This document shows positions 1 to 11,045 of a DNA stretch of 64,000 nucleotides, in pieces. The stretch spans positions 1 to 64,000 of the forward strand of contig BQJF01000008.1 in the NCBI GenBank assembly GCA_021604565.1, read 5' to 3'. A program made the translations under genes and the position numbers. This stretch comes from Minwuia thermotolerans (lineage in GTDB: Bacteria; Pseudomonadota; Alphaproteobacteria; Minwuiales; Minwuiaceae). Position 1 is the first letter of the stretch. Each line of letters starts with the position of its first letter. Under the pieces are notes generated by a model. It had not been told where the DNA came from. It was given only the letters and a program-made list of their open reading frames with translations, and ran no database searches.

Positions 1-190
1 TGACGTAACCCATGTACCAGGTGGGATCGGAGAAGATGGTGACATAGTTCTCCAGCGTGAAGGTCTGCGGCCACAGCGTCAGGCCACCCAGGATCTCGTT
101 GGTGGTCTTGAACGACATGTTCAGCAGCCAGTAGATCGGCAGCATCAGGAAGATGATGTAGACCGTCGGGATCAGTCGCCGCGCACGCAT
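1..190 (-). CDS. glpQ: Glycerol ABC transporter permease GlpQ, N-terminal part only
   Basis: Only the first 63 codons are present; the gene continues beyond the left edge. It starts at an ATG 4 bases after the stop of glpP and begins with a basic stretch (MRARRLIP) followed by one hydrophobic membrane segment at about residues 7-22, then a periplasmic stretch, as in MalG-type sugar permeases. By position it is the second inner-membrane permease of the glycerol importer encoded by the operon to its right. The name rests on the operon (GlpV-like binding protein, two unequal ATPases, adjacent glpR and glpD), because the diagnostic EAA loop lies outside the window. Confidence 0.8.
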   Translation of the reverse strand, partial: MRARRLIPTVYIIFLMLPIYWLLNMSFKTTNEILGGLTLWPQTFTLENYVTIFSDPTWYMGYV

Positions 191-194
191 CCGC

Positions 195-1051
195 TTACTC
201 CTCGTTCCGCATCATCAGGGTATAGAACACCCAGCTCAGCAGCAGGATGATCAGGAAGTAGATCAGCGACATGGCCGCCGCCGGACCCAGGTCGAACTGC
301 CCCAGTGCGATCTTCACCAGATCGATGGACAGCAGGGTCGTGGAATTGCCCGGCCCGCCGCCGGTGAGCACGAACGGTTCCGTGTAGATGTTGAAGGAGT
401 CCATGAACCGCAGCAGCACCGCGATGGTCAGCACCCGCTTCATCTTCGGCAGCTGGATGTACCGGAAGATCGCCCAGGAACTGGCCCCGTCGATGCGCGC
501 CGCCTGATAGTAGGCGTCGGGGATGGACACCAGACCGGCATAGGCCAGCAGCACCACGAGCGAGGTCCAGTGCCAGACATCCATCAGCAGCAGGGTGAAC
601 CAGGCGTCCCCGATCTGGCGGGTGAAGTTGAAGTCGAACCCAATGGCGTTCAGCGTGTATCCCATCAGGCCGATGTCGGGCAGGGCGAAGATGTTCCACA
701 TCGCCCCCACCACGTTCCACGGGATCAGCAGCGGCAGTGCCATCAGCACCAGACAGACCGAGACCCACACGCCCTTGCGTGGCATGGCAAGTGCGATGAT
801 GACGCCGAGCGGAATCTCGATGGCCAGGATCGAGAAGGTGAAGATCAGCTGCCGGATCAGGGAATCATGGAACCGGGGGGACCCGATCACCTGCTCGAAC
901 CAGATCAGCCCGGCCCAGAAGAATTCATTGTTCCCGAACGTCTCCTGCACCGAATAATTGACCACGGTCATCAGCGGCAGGATCGCGTTGAAGGCGACCA
1001 GCACCAGCACCGGCAGGATGAAGAGCCAGGCTCTCTGATTGACCGTCTTCC

Positions 1052-1055
<4 letters not shown>
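195..1055 (-). CDS. glpP: Glycerol ABC transporter permease GlpP
   Basis: A 286-residue inner-membrane permease of the MalF/UgpA family. About six hydrophobic segments are visible, the first at residues 9-30, and the cytoplasmic EAA-type loop that contacts the ATPase lies near residue 185 (AARIDGASSWAIFRYIQLP). Its ATG overlaps the glpT stop as ATGA, so the two are probably translationally coupled, and glpQ follows after 4 bases. With GlpQ it should form the channel for glycerol. The alternative, a generic sugar or glycerol-3-phosphate permease, is less likely given the neighbouring degenerate ATPase pair and glpR-glpD. Confidence 0.88.
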
Positions 1056-2134
<1,079 letters not shown>

Positions 2135-2135
2135 G

Positions 2136-3221
2136 TCAGTCGGCCCTGCCGCCGGCGGCGCCGACAAGGTGGCCGGCATCGTCGAAGTACATGGCGCGGG
2201 AGACATCCATGTGGAAATCCGCTTCCGCCCCGATATCGAAGTCGTGCACGCCGGTGGACAGGGATACCCAGTCATTGCCGTTCAGATCGAAGTGCACCGT
2301 GCTCTCCGAACCGCTGAGTTCCGCGATCCGCACGTGGCCGCGAATGGCGACCGGCTGCGCGCCGTCGGGCCGGATGGTCACCCGATGCGGCCGCACACCG
2401 AGCATGTAGCTGCCATCCGCCAGTCCCGTGGTAGAGGCATCGGCCTGCCAGCGGATACTGCTGCCCAGCAGGAATTCGCCGCCCTGCTTGGTCACCTTCG
2501 CCGAATTCATCGGTGGCTCGGAGAAGACCTGGGCGCTGATCAGATCCTTCGGCTGCTGATAGGATTCCATTGTCGGGCCGAACTGGGTCACACGCCCTTC
2601 ATGCAGGGTGGCGGTATTGCCGCCGAACAGCAACGCCTCCATCGGCTCCGTCGTGGCATAGACCGCGATGCAGTTGCGGTCGGCGAACAGGCGAGGCAGT
2701 TCGTCCCGCAGTTCCTCGCGCAGCTTGAAGTCCAGGTTGGCCAGGGGTTCGTCCAGCAGCACCACATCGGCGTCCTTCACCAGGGCGCGGGCCATGGCGG
2801 TGCGCTGCTGCTGTCCGCCCGAAAGCTCCGACGGGCGCCGGTCCAGCATCGGCGTCAGCCGCATCAGCTCGGCCATCTCCTGCACCCGGCGATTGATCTC
2901 CGCCTTGTCGATGCGGGCCAGTTTCAGGGGACTTGCGATATTGGCGTAAACGCTGAGATTCGGGTAGTTGATGAATTGCTGATAGACCATGGAGACATTG
3001 CGCTTCTGCACCGAGACGCCGGTCACATCGCGCCCGTTGAACCAGATCTGGCCGCTGGTCGGACGCTCCAGCCCCGCCATCAGTTGCATCAGGGTGGTCT
3101 TGCCGGAAAGTGTCGTGCCGAGCAGCACATTGAAGCTGCCGGGTGCCAGCGTCAGGTCCGTGGGGTGGATATGAACTTCCCCGTCTACCTGCTTCGCGAC
3201 TGATTTCAGTTCCAGGGCCAT
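2136..3221 (-). CDS. glpS: Glycerol ABC transporter ATP-binding protein GlpS, H-loop histidine missing
   Basis: A 361-residue ATPase, partner of GlpT. Walker A is the atypical but acceptable GTTLSGKTT at 35-43, the signature is intact (LSGGQQQR, 133-140) and Walker B reads VVLLDEP at 153-159. The H-loop, normally VTHDQ, reads ATTEP at 189-193, so the switch histidine is replaced by threonine. Together with the broken signature of GlpT this predicts one consensus and one degenerate ATP site in the heterodimer. It starts 101 bases downstream of glpV, and the gap contains a stem-loop that may lower expression of the transporter genes relative to the binding protein. Confidence 0.88.
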   Translation of the reverse strand: MALELKSVAKQVDGEVHIHPTDLTLAPGSFNVLLGTTLSGKTTLMQLMAGLERPTSGQIWFNGRDVTGVSVQKRNVSMVYQQFINYPNLSVYANIASPLKLARIDKAEINRRVQEMAELMRLTPMLDRRPSELSGGQQQRTAMARALVKDADVVLLDEPLANLDFKLREELRDELPRLFADRNCIAVYATTEPMEALLFGGNTATLHEGRVTQFGPTMESYQQPKDLISAQVFSEPPMNSAKVTKQGGEFLLGSSIRWQADASTTGLADGSYMLGVRPHRVTIRPDGAQPVAIRGHVRIAELSGSESTVHFDLNGNDWVSLSTGVHDFDIGAEADFHMDVSRAMYFDDAGHLVGAAGGRAD

Positions 3222-3259
3222 GGACGAAAATTACTCAGACAGATCAATCAGGAAAAGAA

Positions 3260-3309
3260 GGAGAAGGGTCCCGTCACGCCGGGGAGGTGGCGCGCCGAAA
3301 CCCTTCTCC
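3260..3309 (-). terminator. Stem-loop between glpV and glpS
   Basis: Two perfect 10-base arms (GGAGAAGGGT at 3260-3269 and ACCCTTCTCC at 3300-3309) can pair. Read on the minus strand the stem is followed by a T-rich run (TTCTTTTCC). It lies directly after the glpV stop and before glpS. I infer a partial terminator or 3'-end stabiliser that lets the binding protein be made in excess over the ATPases and permeases, as is common in ABC importer operons. Confidence 0.6.
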
Positions 3310-3322
3310 AGAACGCGACAGG

Positions 3323-5059
<1,737 letters not shown>

Positions 5060-5242
5060 TATTCAACCCTCCCTAGGTTAATGAATGGATCATCAAGCGA
5101 AGAAAAATGAAAGTCAATATGAACCAGAACGAAATTTCATGTTGCGATATGAGCCCCAAATGAACGAAAATTGCCTGCAACACAGCCGTTTGCCCGTAAC
5201 GCGTGCTCATGCTGCACCCGCGTCTCGCTATTGCGAAAGAAA
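5060..5242. promoter_or_regulatory. glpV / glpR divergent control region with repeated GAACGAAA motifs
   Basis: This 183-base gap separates two divergent starts. GAACGAAATT occurs at 5127-5136 and GAACGAAAAT at 5162-5171, in the same orientation 35 bases apart, with further GAAA-rich copies near 5101-5113 and 5235-5262. On the minus strand a possible -35 TTGACT precedes glpV. DeoR-family regulators commonly bind repeated TTTCG-type elements, so these are candidate GlpR operators. This is inference from spacing and repetition only. Confidence 0.45.
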
Positions 5243-6043
5243 ATGAAAGAAACTGAAATTTCCGCCATATCGCCCCGTCAGACGGATATTCTCGGCCGCG
5301 CCCGGGCCCATGGGCGCGTGGATGTGGAGGATCTGGCCGGTCAGTTCGCGGTCACGCCACAGACGATCCGCAAGGACATCAACGAACTCAGCGATCGTGG
5401 TCTGCTGCAGCGGGTGCACGGTGGGGCAGTCTATCCCTCCAACGTGACCAACTTCGCCTACGACTCGCGACGCATCCTGGCGGCGGAGGCGAAGCAGCGT
5501 ATCGGCGCGGCGGCCGCGGCGCTGATCCCTGACAAGTCCTCCATCATGCTCAATATCGGCACGACGACGGAGCAGGTGGCCTTCGCGCTGCGCCAGCACG
5601 ACGGAATCATGGCGATCACCAACAACCTGAATGTCGCGAACATCCTGCGGGAGGCGCCGTCGGCGGAGGTGATCATCGCCGGTGGGCTGGTGCGTCACGC
5701 TGATGGCGGCATCGTGGGGGAGGCGACCATCGACCTGATCAACCAGTTCAGGGTGGACTTCGCCGTCATCGGTGCCTCCGCGATCGATGAGGACGGCAGC
5801 CTGCTGGACTTCGACTATCGGGAGGTTCGCGTGGCCCAGGCGATCATTCGCCATGCCCGCCGGACCATCCTGGTGGCGGACAGCATGAAGTTCCAGCGCA
5901 CCGCACCCGTGCGCATCGGCCATCTGTCGGAGATTGACGTGTTTGTCACCGACAAGCCCCCTTCAGCCGGTATATCGGAGATATGCGCGGCCAATGAGGT
6001 GCAGTTGCAGATCGCGGACAGCACCTTGGTCCGGACCGGATGA
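5243..6043 (+). CDS. glpR: DeoR-family glycerol regulon repressor GlpR
   Basis: A 266-residue DeoR-family repressor. The N-terminal winged helix-turn-helix covers about residues 9-60 (QTIRKDINELSDRGLLQRVHG), followed by the phosphosugar-isomerase-like effector domain (about 80-250) that in GlpR senses glycerol-3-phosphate. An upstream in-frame ATG at 5171 would add 24 residues of no recognisable type, so the ATG at 5243 is preferred. It lies 7 bases before glpD and divergent from glpV, so it likely controls both uptake and oxidation of glycerol. Confidence 0.88.
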   Translation: MKETEISAISPRQTDILGRARAHGRVDVEDLAGQFAVTPQTIRKDINELSDRGLLQRVHGGAVYPSNVTNFAYDSRRILAAEAKQRIGAAAAALIPDKSSIMLNIGTTTEQVAFALRQHDGIMAITNNLNVANILREAPSAEVIIAGGLVRHADGGIVGEATIDLINQFRVDFAVIGASAIDEDGSLLDFDYREVRVAQAIIRHARRTILVADSMKFQRTAPVRIGHLSEIDVFVTDKPPSAGISEICAANEVQLQIADSTLVRTG

Positions 6044-6050
6044 GAGGCCA

Positions 6051-7574
6051 ATGACGGAACATTTCGACATCTTCGTCATCGGGGGCGGCATCAACGGTTG
6101 CGGAATTGCGCGTGACGCGGTGGGCCGTGGCAGGACGGTCATGCTGGCGGAGATGAACGATCTGGCCCAGGGCACGTCTTCCGGATCGACGAAGCTGATC
6201 CACGGCGGCCTGCGCTATCTGGAGCACTATGAATTCCGTCTGGTGCGCGAATCCCTGATGGAGCGGGAAACGCTCTGGTCCATGGCGCCGCAGATCATCT
6301 GGCCGCTGCGTTTCGTGCTGCCGCATCATCGCGGCCTGCGACCGGCCTGGATGCTGCGGCTTGGCCTGTTTCTCTATGACAACCTGGGGGGACGGAAGCT
6401 GTTGCCGTCCACGCGGACACTCGATCTGCGGACCGATCCGCTGGGCGCGCCGCTGCGCGATGAATTCGTGAAGGGATTCGAATATTCCGACTGCTGGGTC
6501 GATGATGCACGGCTGGTACTGCTGAACGCCCGCGATGCGGCGGACAGGGGGGCCGTGGTCCGCACCCGCACCCGCGTGACCTCCGCCCGCGCCAGCGACG
6601 GCAAGTGGCTGGTGGAGATGGAGGATCAGCGCAGCGGGACGGTGCACACGGTCACGGCGGATGTCGTGGTGAATGCGGCAGGCCCCTGGGTGGATCATGT
6701 GATCAGCGGTGTCGTCGGGCGCAACAACACCCGCAACGTCCGGCTTGTTCAGGGCAGCCACATCGTGGTGCCCCGCCTGTTCGAGCATGACCGCTGCTAC
6801 ATCTTCCAGAACGCCGATGGACGGATCGTCTTCGCGATCCCCTACGAGGATGATTACACTTTGATCGGCACGACAGATCGTGACTATGACGGCGATCCGG
6901 CCGAGATCAGGATCTCGGACGAGGAGAAGACGTATCTGACAGAGGCCGTCAGCGCCTATTTCAGGAAATCCGTCTCCGTCGATGACATTGTCTGGACCTA
7001 CTCCGCTGTCCGTCCGCTCTACGACGATGGTGCCTCGAAGGCACAGGAGGCGACGCGGGACTACGTCCTGACCACCGACAGGGATTCCGGCGCACCGCTG
7101 GTCAATGTATTCGGCGGGAAGATCACCACCTTCCGCCGTCTCTCCGAAGAGGTGAACGAGAAGATCGACACCCTGCTGGGATCGAGGACGAAACCCTGGA
7201 CGGCGGGCACGACCCTGCCGGGCGGCGACATCCCGGTCACGGGGTTCGATGCCTATGTCGCCGAGCTGCAGGCCGCCTTCGACTATCTTGACCCGGCAAC
7301 CGTTCGCAGGCTGGCGCGCCTCTACGGCACCCATGCACGCGACATACTGGAGCGGCCCGGCGGTGAGGAAGGGCTTGGGATACACTTCGGCGCCGGAATC
7401 CACGAGGCGGAGATCCGGCACCTGATAGACCGCGAATGGGTCACCTGTGCCGACGATGTACTCTATCGCCGAACCAAGCTGGCGCTGCATCTGGATGAGG
7501 CACAGCGCACACGGCTGGCGGACTGGATCGCAGCCGCTGTGCCGCCGCACGTGTCCCCTGCCGGTGATGCCTGA
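6051..7574 (+). CDS. glpD: Aerobic glycerol-3-phosphate dehydrogenase
   Basis: A 507-residue flavoprotein that oxidises glycerol-3-phosphate to dihydroxyacetone phosphate and passes electrons to quinone at the inner membrane. The FAD-binding dinucleotide motif is at residues 10-18 (IGGGINGCG), followed by the GTSSGSTKLIHGGLRYLE block typical of GlpD; the central DAO domain and a C-terminal helical domain complete the family length. The start at 6051 has GAGG a few bases upstream and lies 7 bases after glpR. No glycerol kinase gene is seen in the window, so glpK must be elsewhere. Confidence 0.95.
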   Translation: MTEHFDIFVIGGGINGCGIARDAVGRGRTVMLAEMNDLAQGTSSGSTKLIHGGLRYLEHYEFRLVRESLMERETLWSMAPQIIWPLRFVLPHHRGLRPAWMLRLGLFLYDNLGGRKLLPSTRTLDLRTDPLGAPLRDEFVKGFEYSDCWVDDARLVLLNARDAADRGAVVRTRTRVTSARASDGKWLVEMEDQRSGTVHTVTADVVVNAAGPWVDHVISGVVGRNNTRNVRLVQGSHIVVPRLFEHDRCYIFQNADGRIVFAIPYEDDYTLIGTTDRDYDGDPAEIRISDEEKTYLTEAVSAYFRKSVSVDDIVWTYSAVRPLYDDGASKAQEATRDYVLTTDRDSGAPLVNVFGGKITTFRRLSEEVNEKIDTLLGSRTKPWTAGTTLPGGDIPVTGFDAYVAELQAAFDYLDPATVRRLARLYGTHARDILERPGGEEGLGIHFGAGIHEAEIRHLIDREWVTCADDVLYRRTKLALHLDEAQRTRLADWIAAAVPPHVSPAGDA

Positions 7575-7680
7575 CGCCGCCGCCTTCGGGCAGGTGCCTG
7601 GGCACTGGACGGACAAGAGCCGTTTCGGCATAGTCCGGCGCAGAATTCCTCGTCCTGTCCTGCATGGAGCGGTCGCGAAC

Positions 7681-8028
7681 ATGGCACACATCGGCACACG
7701 GTTCTTCACCTGGCGAAACGGCAAGCAGGTCGGTGAGGACCAGTTCGGCAATCGCTACTATGAGGACCGTCGCGGAACCGGGCGCCGCTGGGTTGTCTAC
7801 AAGGGCATTGTCGAAGGGTCGAAGGTGCCGTCGCAGTGGAACGCCTGGCTGCATCGCACCACGGATACCGTACCGCAGTCGGCGCAGGATCTGCGGGAGT
7901 GGGAAAAGCTGCATCAGCCCAATCTGACTGGCACGCCACACGCCTATCGTCCGGCGGGTCATGTCACCAAGGGGGCGAAGCGCGCCGCCGCGACCGGTGA
8001 CTACGAGGCCTGGTCGCCCGAGGGCTGA
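7681..8028 (+). CDS. NADH:ubiquinone oxidoreductase accessory subunit, NDUFA12 family
   Basis: A 115-residue soluble protein of the NDUFA12/B17.2 family, an accessory subunit of complex I known from mitochondria and alphaproteobacteria. The hallmark blocks are present: DQFGNRYYEDRR near residue 20, GRRWVVYKG near 35, and SKVPSQWNAWLHRT near 50, followed by the conserved P-x-A-Y-x-P-x-G-H segment (PHAYRPAGH). A longer frame reaches back into glpD but homology starts at the ATG at 7681 with GGAG upstream. mlaD follows 41 bases on, as expected for this conserved alphaproteobacterial block. Confidence 0.92.
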   Translation: MAHIGTRFFTWRNGKQVGEDQFGNRYYEDRRGTGRRWVVYKGIVEGSKVPSQWNAWLHRTTDTVPQSAQDLREWEKLHQPNLTGTPHAYRPAGHVTKGAKRAAATGDYEAWSPEG

Positions 8029-8069
8029 GCAGCAAGGCATTTCATCCGAACGCGGGGGCAGTCACACGC

Positions 8070-8522
8070 ATGTCCAACAATATCGTCGAAACCGTGATCG
8101 GGGCCGTGGTGATCGCCATCGCGGCCATGTTCCTGATCTTTGCCTACCGCACCGCCGATATCGCACCTGGCACCGGCTACGAGCTTGTTGCCAAGTTCGA
8201 CAAGGTGAACGGCGTGATCACCGGTGCCGATGTGCGGCTGAGTGGAATCAAGATCGGCTCCGTGAAGTCGACCGAACTGGAATCGCCGACCTACCTGGCG
8301 CTGGTCCGGCTCAACATCGCCTCCGACGTGAAGATTCCGGCCGATTCCTCCATCCGGGTGCTGGCCGACGGCCTGCTGGGCGACACGTTCCTGTCGATCG
8401 AACCGGGTGGTGACGAGGCCAACCTGAGCGCGGGGGATTCCTTCCGCTTCGCACAGGGCTCGGTCAACATCATGGATCTGGTAGGGCAGGCAATCTATTC
8501 CGGTGGAAGCAGCAACCAGTGA
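8070..8522 (+). CDS. mlaD: Outer-membrane lipid asymmetry protein MlaD (MCE domain)
   Basis: A 150-residue MCE protein. One membrane anchor lies at residues 8-26 and the MCE/MlaD domain at about 35-115 (FDKVNGVITGADVRLSGIKIG, then GLLGDTFLSIEPGG). MlaD forms a hexamer on the periplasmic face of the inner membrane and passes phospholipids between the MlaFE ABC complex and the periplasmic carrier MlaC. mlaE and mlaF are not in the window, as is common when mlaD sits beside ndufA12 in alphaproteobacteria. Its TGA overlaps the GTG of the next gene. Confidence 0.88.
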   Translation: MSNNIVETVIGAVVIAIAAMFLIFAYRTADIAPGTGYELVAKFDKVNGVITGADVRLSGIKIGSVKSTELESPTYLALVRLNIASDVKIPADSSIRVLADGLLGDTFLSIEPGGDEANLSAGDSFRFAQGSVNIMDLVGQAIYSGGSSNQ

Positions 8523-9277
8523 GTGAGCCGAGCCAGGACTGGCAGCCGGATCGCTATCAGCAGCATGCAGGTTTTGTCGCGGTGCTCGGCACCCCGGCAC
8601 TGGAACTCCTGAACCCTCGACCCGGTGAGCGCATTCTGGACCTCGGCTGTGGCGATGGTGTGCTGACGGAGAAGCTGGTCGCGGCGGGCTGTCAGGTGGT
8701 CGGCGTCGATGCCGGTGCCGACATGATTGCAGCCGCGCGGGCACGTGGGCTGGACGCGCATGTGGTTGACGGACACGCGCTCGCCTTCGCCAACGAATTC
8801 GATGCCGTCTTCTCCAATGCCGCCCTTCACTGGATGACCCGTCCGGCGGAAGTCGTCGCTGGCGTTCATCGCGCCCTGAAGCCGGATGGCCGCTTTGTTG
8901 CCGAATTTGGCGGGCATGGAAATGTCGCGGCGATCAGGACGGCGCTGATCGCTGTGCTGGGCCGATACGGCATTGATGGTGCCGCACTCAACCCCTGGTA
9001 TTTTCCGACGCCGGATGAATACAGCGCCCTGCTGCGTGCGGCGGGTTTCGAGGTGCATTCGGCCGAACTGATCCCGCGTCCCACGCCGTTGCCGACGGAT
9101 GTCGGCGGCTGGATGGACACGTTCGCCGACAGCTTCTTCGCGACGCTGTCGCTGCAGGACCGGGCTTCGGCCAGGGCGGAGGCCGTGGACCTGCTGCGGT
9201 CGGTGCTTTGTGACAGTGAGGGACGATGGACAGCAGACTACGTCAGATTGCGCTTCTCTGCCTCGCGCTTGGACTAG
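8519..9277 (+). CDS. Class I SAM-dependent methyltransferase
   Basis: A 252-residue methyltransferase with the SAM-binding glycine motif LDLGCGDGVLTEKL at about 40-53, the acidic end of strand 2 (VGVDAGADM, about 62-70) and a motif resembling FSNAALHWM (about 101-109), as in the UbiE / trans-aconitate methyltransferase group. The substrate cannot be told. It begins at a GTG overlapping the mlaD stop and its 3' end overlaps the next gene by 52 bases, so it is tightly embedded between mlaD and the DUF2155 gene, which are usually direct neighbours. It looks like an insertion into a conserved block. Confidence 0.8.
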   Translation: MSEPSQDWQPDRYQQHAGFVAVLGTPALELLNPRPGERILDLGCGDGVLTEKLVAAGCQVVGVDAGADMIAAARARGLDAHVVDGHALAFANEFDAVFSNAALHWMTRPAEVVAGVHRALKPDGRFVAEFGGHGNVAAIRTALIAVLGRYGIDGAALNPWYFPTPDEYSALLRAAGFEVHSAELIPRPTPLPTDVGGWMDTFADSFFATLSLQDRASARAEAVDLLRSVLCDSEGRWTADYVRLRFSASRLD

Positions 9278-9729
9278 CGGTCCTGCCGGCTGCGCCAACC
9301 CGCGCGCAGATCATCACGGAGGGGCAGGGCGAGAGCTTCGACGCCGCCCGCTCGGAGGATGCGACAGGCCGCATCGCGATCCTGCGCGCGCTCGACAAGG
9401 TCACCGCCCGGACGGTTGATCTGGAAGTTCCGGTCGACGAACCGGTCCGTTTCGGCACGCTCATTGTCACTGTTCGCTATTGCCGGACGCGCCCGCCGGA
9501 GGAGCCGCCGGAGACCTTCGCTTTTCTGGAGATCGACGAGGAGCCGGATTCCCGCGCGGCGGTACGCCTGTTCACCGGCTGGATGATCGCATCCAGCCCC
9601 GCCCTGAATCCGCTTGAGCATCCGGTATATGACGTCTGGGTCGTCGGCTGCCGTCATCCCGCACCGCCGGAGCCTGAAGCCGAAGCAGGCGATGAAGAGT
9701 CGCCGGAGGGTGAAACGGAAGCGGACTGA
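9226..9729 (+). CDS. Secreted DUF2155-domain protein
   Basis: A 167-residue exported protein. Residues 1-28 are a signal peptide (cleavage likely after PTRAQ or nearby), and about 45-145 match DUF2155: the paired cysteines (VRYCRTRPP and VVGCRHP) and the signature GWMIASSPALNPLEHPVYDVW. The C-terminal tail is acidic and Glu/Pro-rich. The function of DUF2155 is unknown; in alphaproteobacteria it is often found next to mlaD and ndufA12, so a cell-envelope role is plausible. The start at 9226 lies inside the methyltransferase gene but has a good ribosome site (GAGGGA) and gives a clean signal peptide. Confidence 0.85.
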   Translation: MDSRLRQIALLCLALGLAVLPAAPTRAQIITEGQGESFDAARSEDATGRIAILRALDKVTARTVDLEVPVDEPVRFGTLIVTVRYCRTRPPEEPPETFAFLEIDEEPDSRAAVRLFTGWMIASSPALNPLEHPVYDVWVVGCRHPAPPEPEAEAGDEESPEGETEAD

Positions 9730-9735
9730 CCCGCG

Positions 9736-10884
9736 TCAGGGCTTCCGCTGCAGGCCCCGTGCGATGACCACGTTCTGGATCTCGGTGGTGCCATCCATGT
9801 ACTGGGCCATCTTGGCACAGGCAAAGTGGCGGGCCGCGACCTCGTCCACCATGAAACCGTTGGCGCCCATGACCTGCATGCAGTCGGCCAGCCGTGTCAG
9901 GGCGGCGCGGGTCGCGAACTTCTTGGCATGTGCGGCCTCCATGCTCGCGTTCACCCCCGCGTCCCAGCGGGAAGCGGCGCTGTAGGTCAGCAGCCGCGTG
10001 GCCTCCAGGTCCGTTGCCACATCTGCCAGCATCCACTGGATGCCCTGAAAGTCGCCAACGGTCTTGCCGAAGGCCGGACGCTCCGCGACATATTCCAGGC
10101 TACGGGCCAGGGCAGCGCGCAGCATCCCCGTGCACATGGCGGCAACGAAGAAACGGGCGGAATCGATGCCCCCCATGGCGGCCTTGAACGCGGCTTCCTG
10201 CGGGATCAGCACGTCATCCTGCGTCAGGCGCACGCCTTCGAACCGGAAACCGCCGGTGCCGAGGGCATGACCACCGGCCATGGCATAGGGTCCGACGCGA
10301 TGCACGCCGGCGCGCTCCGCCTCGATCATGAAACACATGATGCCGCGCCAGCCCTTGGCGGGATCGGTCTGCGCGTAGATCGACAGGACGCCGGCATGGC
10401 TGGCGCTGGAAATCCAGGCCTTCTCGCCATCCAGCACCCAGCCGTCACCGTCCGGGCGGGCCATGCAGGCGACAGCCTGGGCGTCGGAGCCCATGCCCGG
10501 CTCCGTCAGCAGGAAGGCCCCGATCTTCCGGCAGGCAATCAGATCCGGCAGGAACTTCTGCTTCAGCGCGTCGGAGCCATTGCTGGCCAGGCTGAGCGCG
10601 AAATTGTTGTGCACGACCATGCTGAAGGTGAAGGCCATGCAGCCGTAGGCCAGTTCCTCGAAGACGCGGCAGGCGGCGCTGAAGCTTGCACCCTGTCCGC
10701 CATCCGCCTGCGGCACCAGCACACCGCCAAGCCCGCGGGCGGCGGCTTCCAGTTGGGCATCGCGCGGATAGATGCGGTCGCGCTCCCAGGTCCCGGCGTT
10801 CGGTGTGACATGCGCGGCAGTGAATTCCCGCGCCGCATCGACCAGTTCACCTTCCGACTTCGACAGTTCGACCTCGAATGCCAC
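9736..10884 (-). CDS. Acyl-CoA dehydrogenase
   Basis: A 382-residue FAD enzyme that introduces a 2,3 double bond into an acyl-CoA. Recognisable blocks are GAFLLTEPGMGSDAQAV (FAD/substrate region, about 120), GWVLDGEKAWISSA (about 150), RPAFGKTVGDFQGIQW (dehydrogenase signature, about 305) and a C-terminal DGTTEIQNVVIARGL (about 365). I chose the GTG at 10884 because GGGGAGG lies 7 bases upstream and the protein then has the usual family length; an upstream ATG at 10971 adds 29 unrelated residues. It converges on the DUF2155 gene and is divergent from the dioxygenase gene. Chain-length specificity is unknown. Confidence 0.88.
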   Translation of the reverse strand: MAFEVELSKSEGELVDAAREFTAAHVTPNAGTWERDRIYPRDAQLEAAARGLGGVLVPQADGGQGASFSAACRVFEELAYGCMAFTFSMVVHNNFALSLASNGSDALKQKFLPDLIACRKIGAFLLTEPGMGSDAQAVACMARPDGDGWVLDGEKAWISSASHAGVLSIYAQTDPAKGWRGIMCFMIEAERAGVHRVGPYAMAGGHALGTGGFRFEGVRLTQDDVLIPQEAAFKAAMGGIDSARFFVAAMCTGMLRAALARSLEYVAERPAFGKTVGDFQGIQWMLADVATDLEATRLLTYSAASRWDAGVNASMEAAHAKKFATRAALTRLADCMQVMGANGFMVDEVAARHFACAKMAQYMDGTTEIQNVVIARGLQRKP

Positions 10885-11045
10885 GAGCAGCCTCCCCAGT
10901 GCGTCAATGTTTCCCCGCACCCTACGGCCCTGATGCCGCAATGGGAATGTCACACGGCGGATGGCGGGCATGTCCGATTACCATTGTCCCGCACCGGGGC
11001 GAGGGCATAAGGTTCGGCACTGCGGATTTGAGGAGCGCGGGAGCA

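Noticed and set aside
5946-7751. A 601-codon open frame antisense to glpD.
   Set aside because: It overlaps a clear glpD over its full length and shows no domain or start signal.
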